Of a stretch of 64,000 nucleotides of DNA, positions 51,954 to 61,059 are shown piece by piece. The position numbers were made by a program, and so were the translations under genes. The notes under the pieces were generated by a model. That model did no database searches, was not told the origin of the DNA, and was given only the letters and a program-made list of their open reading frames with translations. Numbering within the stretch: the first letter of the stretch is position 1; every line of letters begins with the position of its first letter. The stretch spans positions 124,001 to 188,000 of the forward strand of contig CAWJVM010000017.1 in assembly GCA_963846315.1 (NCBI GenBank), in the 5' to 3' direction. This DNA comes from RPQJ01 sp963846315. Its GTDB lineage: Bacteria > Pseudomonadota > Gammaproteobacteria > Steroidobacterales > Steroidobacteraceae.

Positions 51954-54023
51954 ATGATCATTGCGAAGGGAATTAAGACAAGAATGCGCGCGCTCGGTGC
52001 GGCGTGTTCCGCGGTCTGTCTGGTCGCCATGGCGACCGCCAGCACGGCGTCGGCGGAAACGTTGATGATGCCGGATCGCGACATGCTGGCAGGGACATCC
52101 GAAGTGGTCTGGGGGATCACTACACTGCCCAACGCCGGCTCGACCTACACGATCGACTTTGGCGACGGCGTCGTGACGGCTCCGGCAGCGGTCACGGATC
52201 GGTCCTACATCGCCCTGAACCACACCTACGCGCTCGCCGGCGTCAAGACCGCAACGCTGACCGTGATCAACGGTGCGACGACGGAAACCGCGACCGTCAA
52301 GGTCAACGTCTACAACGGGGCTTCGCTCACGCCATTCGACCTGCGCAACCTGAACGTGAATCGGACGATTCAGGACGGCCTGCGATACCTCTGGACCTCC
52401 CAGGCCAACCGGGCGACATTCGACACGACTGTCGACACCTACTGGGCCTGGAGCTGGCCAAACCCGGGTACTGCGCTCGTCGTGCAGGCATTCCAGAACC
52501 ACGGCTATCGGTTGCCTAACAGCAACGCGGCACCCACGGGTCTGTACCAGAAATATGTCGTCCGCCGGGGCTTCAACTACTTGCTCGCCCGCCTGACGAC
52601 ACTGAACATCGGCAATACGCCGGCCGGCAACAATCCCTGCGTAGGGGTTCCAGTCGATGCCAATGTCTGCAGCGCGCTCTATGCCACGACGTCGGGCGAT
52701 CCGGGCTACGAAAACGGCATCGTGATGCTGCCTTTTGCCGCCAGCGGCGCCCTGAACCGCACCGTCACCGAGGTCGCAGCCGTCAACGTAAACGGCAAGA
52801 CGTTCAAGGAGATCCTCCAGCGCATGGTCAATGCGAGCACCTGGGGACAGGGCGACAGCTCTAACGGCCGGGGCGGCTGGTACTACACGTTCAACAGCAC
52901 AGCATCGGATGGCTCTACCAACGGCTGGGAGCTGTTGGGCCTTCTCGACGCCGAGGCGGCGGGTGCAACGGTGCCGGCATGGGTGAAAACCGAGTCCGCG
53001 TTTGCCCTGGCGGCCGCGTTGAACAACGACGGTTCATACGACTACCAGGCCGACTCCAATCGCACGTCGCCCTACTACCCGAATGTCGCCAAGACGGGTG
53101 TCGGCGTTCAACACATGTTCTTCTCGGGGCGCCTGCCGGCTGACGCGGATCTCGCGTTGGCGAAGACGTACATCGCCAACCGCTGGAATGAGCAAAACCC
53201 AGCGAGCCTCGGCTGGACCCAGCAGTTCGTTTGCCAGAGCGGCAAGTTCAACAAGGGTTGCGCCTACGGCATGTTCAATGTCTTCAAGGGGTTCAAGCTG
53301 TACGGCGTGCAGACGCTGGCCGGCGTGGGTCGCGCTGCGGGCCCCGGGTCGATTGCAGCGGACGACTGGTATGCCGATTACGTCGACTGGCTGATCGCGA
53401 ACCAGACCAGCCCCACCACGCTCGCCGGCGGATCCTGGTCGACACTGGCGTTCTCCAGCCAGACCACGAACGGGCCCGCACAGTCTGCGCTCGCCCTGCT
53501 CATGCTCGCCCCGACGGCGCTCGTGTTGCCTGACGAGGAGAAGTTCTCGACCGTCGGCCTCAAGCACGGCTCGCCCCTGACGACTGCTCCGCAGACCAAT
53601 CCCGTCGGATCGCCGCACACTGTCACGGCGACCACCGAGGCCGGCAACGGCAGCCCGATTCCAGGCGTGACCGTGACCTTCCTGGTGACCAGTGGCCCGA
53701 ACGCCGGCGCCACCGGCAGCGGCAACACGGGTGCCAACGGGCAAACCACGTTCACCTACACGGGCACCGTCGCCGGTACCGACAACATCCGGGCGTCGGT
53801 CGGCGCGCTTAACTCCAACGTCCTGGTCAAGAACTGGGTCGTGGTCGGGGTCGTTTGCGACGTCAATAACGACAGCGCGGTGACGCAGGCCGATCTGCTG
53901 GCGATTCGCGCCAAGAACGGCCAGAACGCGAGCGGCCCGAGCGATCCGTTCGACGCGAACAAGGACGGCAAGATCAACGTGGCTGACGTGCGTTATTGCC
54001 AGCTCAGGCTCACGCCTCCCTGA
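51954..54023 (+). CDS. secreted toroid (terpenoid cyclase-fold) protein with Ig-like and dockerin domains
   Basis: 689 residues: a long signal peptide (to about residue 34, ending TASAE), a PKD-like domain (about 38-115) with TYTIDFGDG, an alpha/alpha-toroid region with prenyltransferase/squalene-oxidase-like repeats (about 120-530; GGWYYTFNS, GWELLGLLDAE), a bacterial Ig-like domain (about 545-630; VGSPHTVTATTEAGNGSPIPG), and a C-terminal type I dockerin with two calcium loops, DVNNDSAVTQAD and DANKDGKINVAD. The toroid lacks a DCTAE or DxDD cyclase motif that I could find, so it may bind rather than cyclise. GGAGGGAC precedes the start. Driven by sigma-54 promoter P2. Confidence 0.85.
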   Translation: MIIAKGIKTRMRALGAACSAVCLVAMATASTASAETLMMPDRDMLAGTSEVVWGITTLPNAGSTYTIDFGDGVVTAPAAVTDRSYIALNHTYALAGVKTATLTVINGATTETATVKVNVYNGASLTPFDLRNLNVNRTIQDGLRYLWTSQANRATFDTTVDTYWAWSWPNPGTALVVQAFQNHGYRLPNSNAAPTGLYQKYVVRRGFNYLLARLTTLNIGNTPAGNNPCVGVPVDANVCSALYATTSGDPGYENGIVMLPFAASGALNRTVTEVAAVNVNGKTFKEILQRMVNASTWGQGDSSNGRGGWYYTFNSTASDGSTNGWELLGLLDAEAAGATVPAWVKTESAFALAAALNNDGSYDYQADSNRTSPYYPNVAKTGVGVQHMFFSGRLPADADLALAKTYIANRWNEQNPASLGWTQQFVCQSGKFNKGCAYGMFNVFKGFKLYGVQTLAGVGRAAGPGSIAADDWYADYVDWLIANQTSPTTLAGGSWSTLAFSSQTTNGPAQSALALLMLAPTALVLPDEEKFSTVGLKHGSPLTTAPQTNPVGSPHTVTATTEAGNGSPIPGVTVTFLVTSGPNAGATGSGNTGANGQTTFTYTGTVAGTDNIRASVGALNSNVLVKNWVVVGVVCDVNNDSAVTQADLLAIRAKNGQNASGPSDPFDANKDGKINVADVRYCQLRLTPP

Positions 54024-54067
54024 GGGCAGTAACTAACCGGCATCGATAGGTGCCCATTGGCCCAGCC

Positions 54068-54095
54068 CCCCCCGGATGCAATCGTTTCCGGGGGG
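54068..54095. terminator. GC-rich hairpin after the dockerin-protein gene
   Basis: CCCCCCGGA (54068-54076) pairs with TCCGGGGGG (54087-54095) around a ten-base loop, 45 bases after the stop. No T tract follows, so termination may be partial and allow read-through into the cohesin gene. Confidence 0.5.
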
Positions 54096-54182
54096 TCCCG
54101 GCAGGAAACAAGCGGCGACGATCCTTCGATGTCCGCGCTGAGAATGGGCCCGAATTCGTAGTTTTACTTGGAGACCAACAAA

Positions 54183-54809
54183 ATGAAACGCTTCAATCGG
54201 ACACTTCGCCTGCTGGCCGTTACGGCGGCCGCTTTGGGTACATTGCTATCCACTGCGCCAGCGCAGGCCATCAACGTCACCATCAGCCCCGCGACCCAGA
54301 CCATCAACGTCGGCGACCCCGCGTCGGTCGACATCATCGTCAGCGGACTCACCGAGCCGGTGGGGGGCTTCTCGCTGCTGCTCGGCTTCAACAATGCGTT
54401 CCTGACGGCCGGCTCATTCTTGAACGACCCCGACGGAAAGATGGGTGCGCTTCCTCTTGAATTGAGCGGTGGCTTCAGCGGCGGCTCGCTCGACCTGTTC
54501 TTCGCAGCTGACGCCGCTGAGACCCAAGCGAGCCTGGCGCTCCTGCAGGGGGCCTCGTTCAGGCTCGCGACCCTGAGCTTCACGGGTCTGGCAGTCGGCC
54601 TCAGCCCGCTGACGCTGACCAATCTGGTCTTGTCCAACTGGGATGGAAGTGAAACGCTGGCGGGCGTCACGTTTCAGAACGGCGAAATCTGCGTTGCGGC
54701 AATTGGGGCAAATGGCTGCGAGCGAGTCGTCCCGGAGCCGGGCACGCTGGCACTGCTGAGCCTCGGCATGCTGGGCATGGGCCTGGCCCGTCGGCGCCGG
54801 ATCGCCTGA
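54183..54809 (+). CDS. cohesin-like domain protein with PEP-CTERM sorting signal
   Basis: 208 residues. The signal peptide ends near APAQA. A cohesin-like beta domain follows (about 30-180) with SPATQTINVGDPASVDIIVSG and GGFSLLLGFNNAFLTAG. The C-terminus has VPEPG, a hydrophobic helix and RRRR, a PEP-CTERM signal that exosortase would recognise. The ATG at 54183 has GGAG about ten bases upstream. It follows a gene encoding a dockerin, so the two products may bind each other outside the cell. Exosortase itself is not in the window. Confidence 0.87.
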   Translation: MKRFNRTLRLLAVTAAALGTLLSTAPAQAINVTISPATQTINVGDPASVDIIVSGLTEPVGGFSLLLGFNNAFLTAGSFLNDPDGKMGALPLELSGGFSGGSLDLFFAADAAETQASLALLQGASFRLATLSFTGLAVGLSPLTLTNLVLSNWDGSETLAGVTFQNGEICVAAIGANGCERVVPEPGTLALLSLGMLGMGLARRRRIA

Positions 54810-54852
54810 CGATCGCTGCGCGACTTCCCTGGTTCCTCAGGTCAGCGCGCGA

Positions 54853-55533
54853 ATGACCGGCAGAGTGTCAATCTTTAGGGTGGCCCGCACGGGCCACCCT
54901 TTCTTTTTTCTTAAGGTCGTCCTGGCCACCGTGCTCGCCCTCGCGCTGCAGCCGTTCGCGGGCGTGCATGCCGCGGCAACAAATGGCTACCGCCTGGCCG
55001 GTATCGTCGCCGTCGGCTCGGACTATCTCGGGTTTCTCGAGTTACCCGGCGGCGGCCAGGTACTCGTTCGACGGGGCAGCACGATCAACGGTGGCGGCCG
55101 TATCGTCGCGCTGGACAGCGAGCAAGTGACAATCGTTTTTCCGGATCGCACGATTGAATTGGACCTCGCGGGATCCGACGGGCGCGGCGCGGCGCCAGCA
55201 ACGCGGGGCATGCCCATTGATGTGTCGGACGAGGCGCCCCTCGTCATGCGCGAGGTGGATTCAGCGACCGTCGCTCGGGCGCTCAAGGCGTCAGGCGGCA
55301 CAGGCAACCGTGCCGACGCCGCGACGGACGTCGCACGGCGCTTTACGTCCGTCGTCGCGCTCCCGCACCAAGCTCGCGTGATTTCGGTGAACGAGGTTCC
55401 CGTCACCTCGGCGGACACAGCCATCGGACTGGCGGAGAAATCCCTGGCCCGCGGAGGCGCAGTCTCGTTGAAGATCGCGGCGACTGGCAATCAGCCCGAG
55501 ACACGCGTCTATCTGCTGCCCGCGCGCGACTGA
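54853..55533 (+). CDS. GspC-like protein: HR domain and reduced PDZ-like domain
   Basis: Up to 226 residues with an N-terminal hydrophobic anchor (VVLATVLALALQPFAG). The middle part resembles the homology region of type II secretion GspC (YRLAGIVAVGSDYLGFLELP, then VLVRRGSTINGGGRIVALD, VTIVFPDRTIELDL); the last 60 residues look like a PDZ half (ARVISVNEVPVTSADTAIGL). The ATG at 54853 is upstream of a strong terminator that lies within the frame, so a later start (GTG at 54931) is plausible. No other secretion genes are adjacent. The assignment is tentative. Confidence 0.6.
   Translation: MTGRVSIFRVARTGHPFFFLKVVLATVLALALQPFAGVHAAATNGYRLAGIVAVGSDYLGFLELPGGGQVLVRRGSTINGGGRIVALDSEQVTIVFPDRTIELDLAGSDGRGAAPATRGMPIDVSDEAPLVMREVDSATVARALKASGGTGNRADAATDVARRFTSVVALPHQARVISVNEVPVTSADTAIGLAEKSLARGGAVSLKIAATGNQPETRVYLLPARD
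54877..54912 (+). terminator. strong intrinsic terminator after the cohesin gene
   Basis: A perfect 10-bp stem AGGGTGGCCC / GGGCCACCCT with loop GCAC, followed by TTCTTTTTTCTT. It lies 67 bases after the cohesin stop and falls inside the 5' end of the next open frame. Confidence 0.88.
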
Positions 55534-55551
55534 CCGCGCTCGGCGCGGCCG

Positions 55552-55821
55552 TCAGGAAGCCGTCCACCCCGAGATCGACACCACTGGCACGATCACGGTG
55601 TCGGTGAAGTTGGCAAACGGCTCCTGCATGCGCTGCACGGTCTCGAGGTCGGGCGCCTCGAGCAGGGTGTAGTTGTGGGACTGGTCCGTCGCGGCCCACT
55701 CGCCGCGAATCGTCACGCCGGCGGGGATCGACGCGTAGAACTTCTTCGCCAACCCCGCGAGTTCCCCGTACTGGGCTGGCGTGAGATTCGGACGGGTTCG
55801 GTTGGTGAGCAGGAACAACAT
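55552..55821 (-). CDS. small conserved protein (DUF3303-like)
   Basis: 89 residues starting MLFLLTNRTRPNLTPAQYGE, with a perfect GGAGG upstream of the ATG at 55821. It ends VIVPVVSISGWTAS. The pattern (LTNR, FYASIPAGVTIRGEW, LLEAPDLETVQ) suggests a small alpha/beta ferredoxin-like domain such as the DUF3303 or ABM type. Function unknown. It follows the VTT-domain gene by four bases and is probably co-transcribed. Confidence 0.65.
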   Translation of the reverse strand: MLFLLTNRTRPNLTPAQYGELAGLAKKFYASIPAGVTIRGEWAATDQSHNYTLLEAPDLETVQRMQEPFANFTDTVIVPVVSISGWTAS

Positions 55822-55825
55822 GACG

Positions 55826-56431
55826 TTAGCCTCCAGTACTGGAATCACGATGCGTCGCGCGCCAGAGCAGCCAGGCCGCGACCGGCAGCAGCATCGGCAG
55901 CACGAGACCCGGCCCGAGCAGGCGGCCGGTGAGCAGTTCGGCGCCGTTCAAGGCCAGCGCCGCTGCGTAGATCAGATTGCCCGCCCCACAGGCGAGCAGG
56001 AACTGTGGCCAGCTCACGCGCGCTGCGCCAGCGGCGATCGCGACGGCCTCGGCGAGCACCGGCACGGGTCGACTGAGAAACACGGCAGCCAGCGTGGGTG
56101 CTGCGGGCAATGCGTCGGAGCGCCGGCGCAGCAGCCAGCGGCTCGCCGCGTAGGCCAGCACCTGCCCCGTCATCATGCCGACGAACGCAGCCAGCGCGCC
56201 GGGACCGAAGCCGAGCCGCGCACCCAGCATGGTGCCGACAATGCTCGACGGAATGGGCAGCAGTGCGTCCGCGGCCAGGAGCCCGGCTCCGGTCAGCGCA
56301 AACGTCACTGCGTGCTCATCCGTCGCCGAGAGCCAGCGTTCGCCCGGCAATTCGCCGATTATGAAAAATGGCACGAGCGGAATGCACAAGGCTGCGGTAA
56401 TAATGAGAACTGCGCGGACTGCAAGTCGCAT
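55826..56431 (-). CDS. VTT-domain (DedA/SNARE-associated type) membrane protein
   Basis: About 201 residues from the ATG at 56431, with five or six hydrophobic segments and the VTT-like LLPIPSSIVGTMLGARLGFGPGALAAFVG followed by an amphipathic FLSRPVPVLAEAVAIAAG, the F-x-R-x-x-P type motif of DedA proteins. The family takes part in lipid carrier handling. The upstream end is divergent from the radical SAM gene. Confidence 0.8.
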   Translation of the reverse strand: MRLAVRAVLIITAALCIPLVPFFIIGELPGERWLSATDEHAVTFALTGAGLLAADALLPIPSSIVGTMLGARLGFGPGALAAFVGMMTGQVLAYAASRWLLRRRSDALPAAPTLAAVFLSRPVPVLAEAVAIAAGAARVSWPQFLLACGAGNLIYAAALALNGAELLTGRLLGPGLVLPMLLPVAAWLLWRATHRDSSTGG

Positions 56432-56493
56432 GCTGCGCACACGATAGCAGGACCTCACCAATAAGAAACCGCGGTGTTCCGCACGACGGCTGC

Positions 56494-57755
56494 ATGAACG
56501 AGGTTGTCACGGCAATGAATACGCTCACCGGTTCGCCGGGTCTGAAAGTCGACGTCATGTGCGAGGGCATCCGCTACACGGACGCGCTCGGACGCGCAGC
56601 GCTGCACTCGATGCCCAACTACTACCCGTATCGCTTCAAGGCCGGCGAGCACGACCCGACCGGCAAGGGGATCGCGACGATTCCCTACCTCATCAATACG
56701 CGCGACGGCACGGAGATCCGCATCCTGGGCAGCGGCGATTCGCCGTGGCACGTCGAAGGCGACCAGCACGACGGTTACCGGCTCATCGACGACCGCGATG
56801 GGCGCACGGTGCCGATCGAGTTCGAACCGCTGCAGCCCTGGATGACGCAGAAGACCGCCGACGGCCTGCCCTACCCGCAGGCGGGCGTCACCACGCACGG
56901 CGACATGCTGGTCATCAACGTCGCACCCGGCTGCGAATACTTCCTGCACAAGCAGGACGGCCATTCGATGCGCTGCTCGTTCTGCGCGTATGGCGCACCC
57001 GACGAGCGCACTGCGCACCTCGGCCAGAAGCCGGGGCAGGTGGAGATTCCGCAGCCGACGCTCGAGCGCATGCGCGAAGCACTCGAAGCCGTCATCAACC
57101 AGACCGAGATCCGTCACATCTACCTGGTCGGCGGCTCGCTCACGGACGGCCGCGAGGAAGGCGAGCGCTTCCTGCAACTCGCGCGCTTCGTCAAGCAGGC
57201 CAACACGCGCGGCATTCCCGGTGACGCTCGGCAGCGGCGCGATCCCTGACGACCTCATCGAGCAGTTCCACCCGAGAACCTGGTGCAGTTCGTCTGCTTC
57301 AACCTCGAGATGTGGTCCGAGCCGCTGTTCGCCAAGGTCTGCCCGGGCAAGAACCGCTACGTCGGCTATCAGCGCTGGATCGAGGCGCTCGAAACTGCGG
57401 TGCGCTTCTGGGGGCGCGGCAACGTCTATTCCGCAATGGTCGCCGGCATCGAACTCGAGCCCGAGCACGGCCTCGAATGGGAGCAGGCGGCGCGAACCGC
57501 ACTCGAGGGCGCCGAGGACCTCTGCAGCCGCGGCATCATTCCGATCTACTCACTGGTGTGGCCGTCGGGCGGACGCGACCGGCCGGACTATCACGAGCGC
57601 ATCCTCAGCTACTTCGAGAGGCTGAGCCGGCGGCTACAAGGAAATCCGCCGGCGCCACGGCCTCGCCATCGCCGAGGGCTTCATGTGCCATCGCTGCGCG
57701 TACATGCAGCTCGAGTGCGACATCGATCGTGCGACCGACGCAGGAGGCTGCGTGA
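56494..57755 (+). CDS. radical SAM protein with CX13CX2C motif, several frameshifts
   Basis: About 420 residues. A 125-residue N-terminal region precedes the probable cluster motif: a cysteine in VAPGCEYFLH, then 13 residues later RCSFCAYG. Radical SAM strand motifs follow (IYLVGGSLTDGREEGERF, PVTLGSGAIPD, ENLVQFVCFNLEMWSEPLF, VYSAMVAGIELEPEHG). A C-terminal cysteine group FMCHRCAYMQLECD may hold a second cluster. Frame changes occur near 57218 (one extra C), 57273 (one G missing), 57630 and 57740 (one extra base each), all readable through. The end overlaps the next GTG as GTGA. I do not recognise the specific family. Confidence 0.75.
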
Positions 57756-58759
57756 GCGGCGCGCCGCCGGATCCGGGCCCGATCGTGCGCTTGAGCACGG
57801 CGTACTGGGACAGCCAGACACTGCTCACCGCGAACCGGTTGCGAGTGTTCGACGTGATCGCCGACGGCGCGAAGTCGGGCGAATCGATTGCGGCCGCCCT
57901 GGGACTCGATCCCCGCGCCACCGGGACTGTTCCTGCGCGCATGCGCCGGCCTCGGGCTGCTGCAGGAGAGCGATGGCGATTTTTCGAACTCGCCTGCGGC
58001 TGCGACGTTTCTGGTCTCGCGCAGCCCCGCTTACATGGGCAACGCGATCCGCTACAGCGACCAGTTGTACGCCACCTGGGGCAACCTCGAAGGCGCGCTG
58101 CGCTCGGGACGGCCCGCACTGCAGGCAGAGACGTTACCTGGGCGATGACCCGCCACGCACGCGCACTTTCGTGCACGCGATGCACGGGCGGGCGCTCGGC
58201 ATCGCTCGCGCGCTGGTCAGTGTGCTGGACTTGCAGGGTCGGCGCGCGATGCTCGATGTCGGCGGCGGCCCGGGCACGTACTCGGTGCTGCTGACCGAGC
58301 GCTTCCCGGCCTGCGTTCCGAGGTGCTCGAGTTGCCCGGCGTCGCCGCGGTTGCGCGCGAACTGGTGGCGGCTGCGGGCGCAAGCGAGCGCGTCACGCTG
58401 CGCGATGGCGACTATCACACGTGCGGACTTCGGCTCGGGCAAGGACGTCGTGCTGATGTCCGGCATGTTCCATCGCGAAACCGAGAGCGCCTGCCGCAAC
58501 CTGATCGAGCGCGCTGCAGCCTGCCTGGTCCCCGGCGGCCTGGTCGTGGTGAGCGATGTGTTCACGGACGCCGGCGGCGCCCATCCCGCGTTCGCGGCGA
58601 TGTTCGGCGTCAACATGATGCTGACGGCGCCGGACGGCGGCGTGCATGCGGATGCGGACGTCAAGACGCTGGATGGCGGAGTGTGGCCTGGGCGAACTGC
58701 GCGTCGTGCCGCTGCCGCCGCCGATGCCGCATCGCGTCGTCCTGGGAGTGAAACCTTGA
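57752..58759 (+). CDS. SAM-dependent O-methyltransferase, several frameshifts
   Basis: GTG start with AGGAGG five bases upstream. The N-terminal dimerisation helices (TAYWDSQTLLTANRLRVFDV, LLQESDGDFSNSPAAATFLV) and a Rossmann domain (AMLDVGGGPGTYSVLLTERFP, VLELPGVAAVARELV, VVLMSGMFHRETESACRNLI) match the plant-type/CrtF-like O-methyltransferase group. About 335 residues after correction. Frame changes near 57920, 58120, 58420 and 58688 (extra base) and 58305 (missing base) are needed. The substrate is unknown. It lies in an operon with the radical SAM gene. Confidence 0.78.
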
Positions 58760-59537
58760 GCACACATCGATGGCTTTGCAGACTGCAGCGGTCGGCAGCG
58801 CCTGCTGTGCAGCGCGGTCGCGTTTGCGCAGGTAACGACGCTCACACGGTGCCCGCGACGGGCTCGTCGCCGGCCGCCCCCGCGCCTGTCGCGACACCCG
58901 CGCCGAAATCCTCCGTGCCCCCGTTCGGTGAGTTGAAGCCGCTGGGCGGCGACCGGTATCAGATCGGACGCATCGTGCTCGACAAGCGTGCCCGCAGTTT
59001 CACGGTGCCCGGACGCGTGCACGTGCTCGGACGGCCGCTCGAATACCTGGCGACGGCGCCTGGCGGCATGAAGGAATACGAGGCCTTGCTCGAGCTGGAC
59101 GCAAGCGGCAGCGAGTTCAACCTGGCCTGCATCCTGCTGGGTCTCGAGCGCGACCCGAAGCAAGGCCCGTTCTACCAGTTCAGCGCGGCGCCCGTCGCCG
59201 GCCCCCGGGTCACGCTCGACATCGCCTGGACCGAGGGCGACAAGCGACGCCAGGTTGCTGCCGCCGCGGCGTTGCTGAATCCAGAAGCCGGCGTGCCAGC
59301 CGGACTCCGTCGAATGGGTCTACACGGGATCGCATTTCGACCCAGCCCGACGGGCAGTTCGCTGCCGACGTGACCGGCACACTGGTCGGGTTCGTGCACG
59401 ACGCCAACAGCATCATCGAATCGGTGCACGGTCTCGGCATCGGTGCCTACGGTTCCGTGAGCGGCAATACGAACCTGCTGCCGCCGGTCGGCACGCCTGT
59501 CGAACTGATCGTGGCGCTGCCACGCACGGGACGATGA
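58756..59537 (+). CDS. YdjY-like secreted protein, several frameshifts
   Basis: Starts at TTG inside the methyltransferase stop. The N-terminus appears to be a signal peptide (LLCSAVAFAQ) readable only after small frame changes near 58795 and 58830, then a Pro/Ala linker and a conserved domain (ELKPLGGDRYQIGRIVLDKR, AGGMKEYEALLELDASGSE-like region) that resembles YdjY proteins. The C-terminal part (DSVEWVYTGSHFD, then ADVTGTLVGFVHDANSIIES) needs two more changes near 59300 and 59345. Function unknown. Confidence 0.6.
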
Positions 59538-59589
59538 CCTGAAGCCCGCCATGCCACCGCACCCAACGACCCCACACCGGAGCCCGCTC

Positions 59590-60678
59590 ATGTTGCAGAG
59601 ATTCGTCCTGGTCACACTCGCCGGATCTGATGCTGTCCGCACCTGCCGCGCGCGCTGCCGACACCATGGATCCCCAGCTGCGCGAAAAGGCGCGCCGCGC
59701 AGTGGACGCCGGCCTGAATTACCTGCGCAGCCAGCAGGCCGAGGACGGCTCGGTGGCCAAGTCGGTCGGCATTACCGCCTTGTCGCTGCGTGCGTTCCTG
59801 GAGAGCCACCGCGGCTACAACGAAGGCGACGGTCCGTTCATCACCAAGCAGGTGGACTTCCTGCTGTCGAAGGTGAACGCGGATGGTTCGATCAGCGAGT
59901 CGCTGCAGAATCGCAGCTACAACACGGCGGTCGCGCTGAACGCGCTGACGGCCACGAAGAACCCCAAGTACGAGCCAGTCGTGTCGGGCGGGCGCAAATT
60001 CCTGACCGGGCACCAGATCGACGAGGGCGAGGGTTACAAGCGCGGAGCATCGCTATTACGGCGGGGTCGGCTACGGCGGCGACGAGCGGCCCGACATGTC
60101 GAACCTGTACCTCGCGCTCGAAGGCCTCAAGGCCGCCTCGACCGACCCGAAGGACCCGGTGTGGCAGAAGGCGCTCGTGTTCGTGAATCGTTCGCAGAAC
60201 CGCAGTGAGAGCAACGACCAGTCGTGGGCCGCCAACGACGGCGGGTTCGTCTACATGCCCGGCTGGAACCCGCCCGAGTTCGAGAACGGCACCAACTCGT
60301 ACGGCGGCATGACGGCCGCTGGCCTCATCAGCCTGCTCTTCGCCGGCGTCGACAAGTCCGACCCGCGGGTGCAAGTCGGCCTACCAGTGGATCACGTCGA
60401 ACTACTCGCTCGACGTCAATCCCGGCACCAACGCCAAGCACGGGCTGTTTTACTTCTACAACGCGTTCGCCAAGGTGATGGCGGCTTATGGCGCGGACGA
60501 GTTCACCGACGCCAAGGGCCAGAAGCACAACTGGCGCAACGAACTCGCGCAGAAGCTGGTCAGCCTGCAGGCTGCGGACGGATCCTGGGCCAACCCGGAT
60601 TCGAACAAGTGGTGGGAGGACAAGCCGCAGCTGGTCACGGCGTGGAGCGTGATTGCTCTGGAGCAGGCGCTGAAGTGA
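59590..60678 (+). CDS. second secreted toroid protein (prenyltransferase/squalene-oxidase repeats), three frameshifts
   Basis: About 360 residues. A signal peptide (MLQRFVLVTLA, then LMLSAPAARAA one frame later) precedes repeated toroid segments: AVDAGLNYLRSQQAEDGSVAKSVGITALSL, SYNTAVALNALTATKNPKY, YYGGVGYGGDERPDMSNLYLALEGL, GGMTAAGLISLLFAGVDKSD, LVSLQAADGSWANPDSNKWW. Frame changes near 59622, 60048 and 60372, one extra base each. No DCTAE/DxDD acid motif is visible. It has the same fold class as the dockerin protein at 51954, without the dockerin. Confidence 0.78.
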
Positions 60679-61059
60679 GGCGTGACGCATCTCTGCACAG
60701 GCGGCTGGCAGAAATCGCACAGCAGGTGCCGGACGCGTTGCCCGGAGCCGCGACGCCAACAGGTAAGTGCATGAATGTGGGCTGAATTTCGTCACGTACC
60801 CATACCCCGAAGGGGTGGCATAGCGCTTGCTTGTGCTTCATTGCAAAGGCATTCGGCCGCGGATGCCCCTGGCGGTGGCCCCCCCCACTTGTCGACCTCC
60901 GCCAGTCACGTCACGGATCGTGGTCCCTCCCGATCCGGGCGACTGCGGCGCAATGCAGAAGCGGTCACTCGCTCGCAGGCGGGTGACCGCTTCCATCCAT
61001 AAGAAGAAGCCGACGCGGGCCGCCACGCGGTTGCCCACTGCACGGCGCGGACCGAGTCC
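60679..61059. other. intergenic region with a sigma-54 element and an 11-bp inverted repeat
   Basis: About 380 bases without a convincing gene. It contains a sigma-54 consensus at 60816-60831, a run of eight C near 60882, and the inverted repeat GAAGCGGTCAC (60958-60968) / GTGACCGCTTC (60983-60993) with a 14-base loop. The repeat could be a leader hairpin, an operator or a factor-dependent terminator. Confidence 0.55.
60816..60831 (+). promoter_or_regulatory. sigma-54 promoter P3
   Basis: TGGCATAGCGCTTGCT keeps GG and GC ten bases apart and matches -24/-12 as well as P2 does. The predicted start is near 60842. The first recognisable gene downstream begins at 61060, so the leader would be about 220 bases, or a small gene has been missed in this error-rich part. 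Confidence 0.68.
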
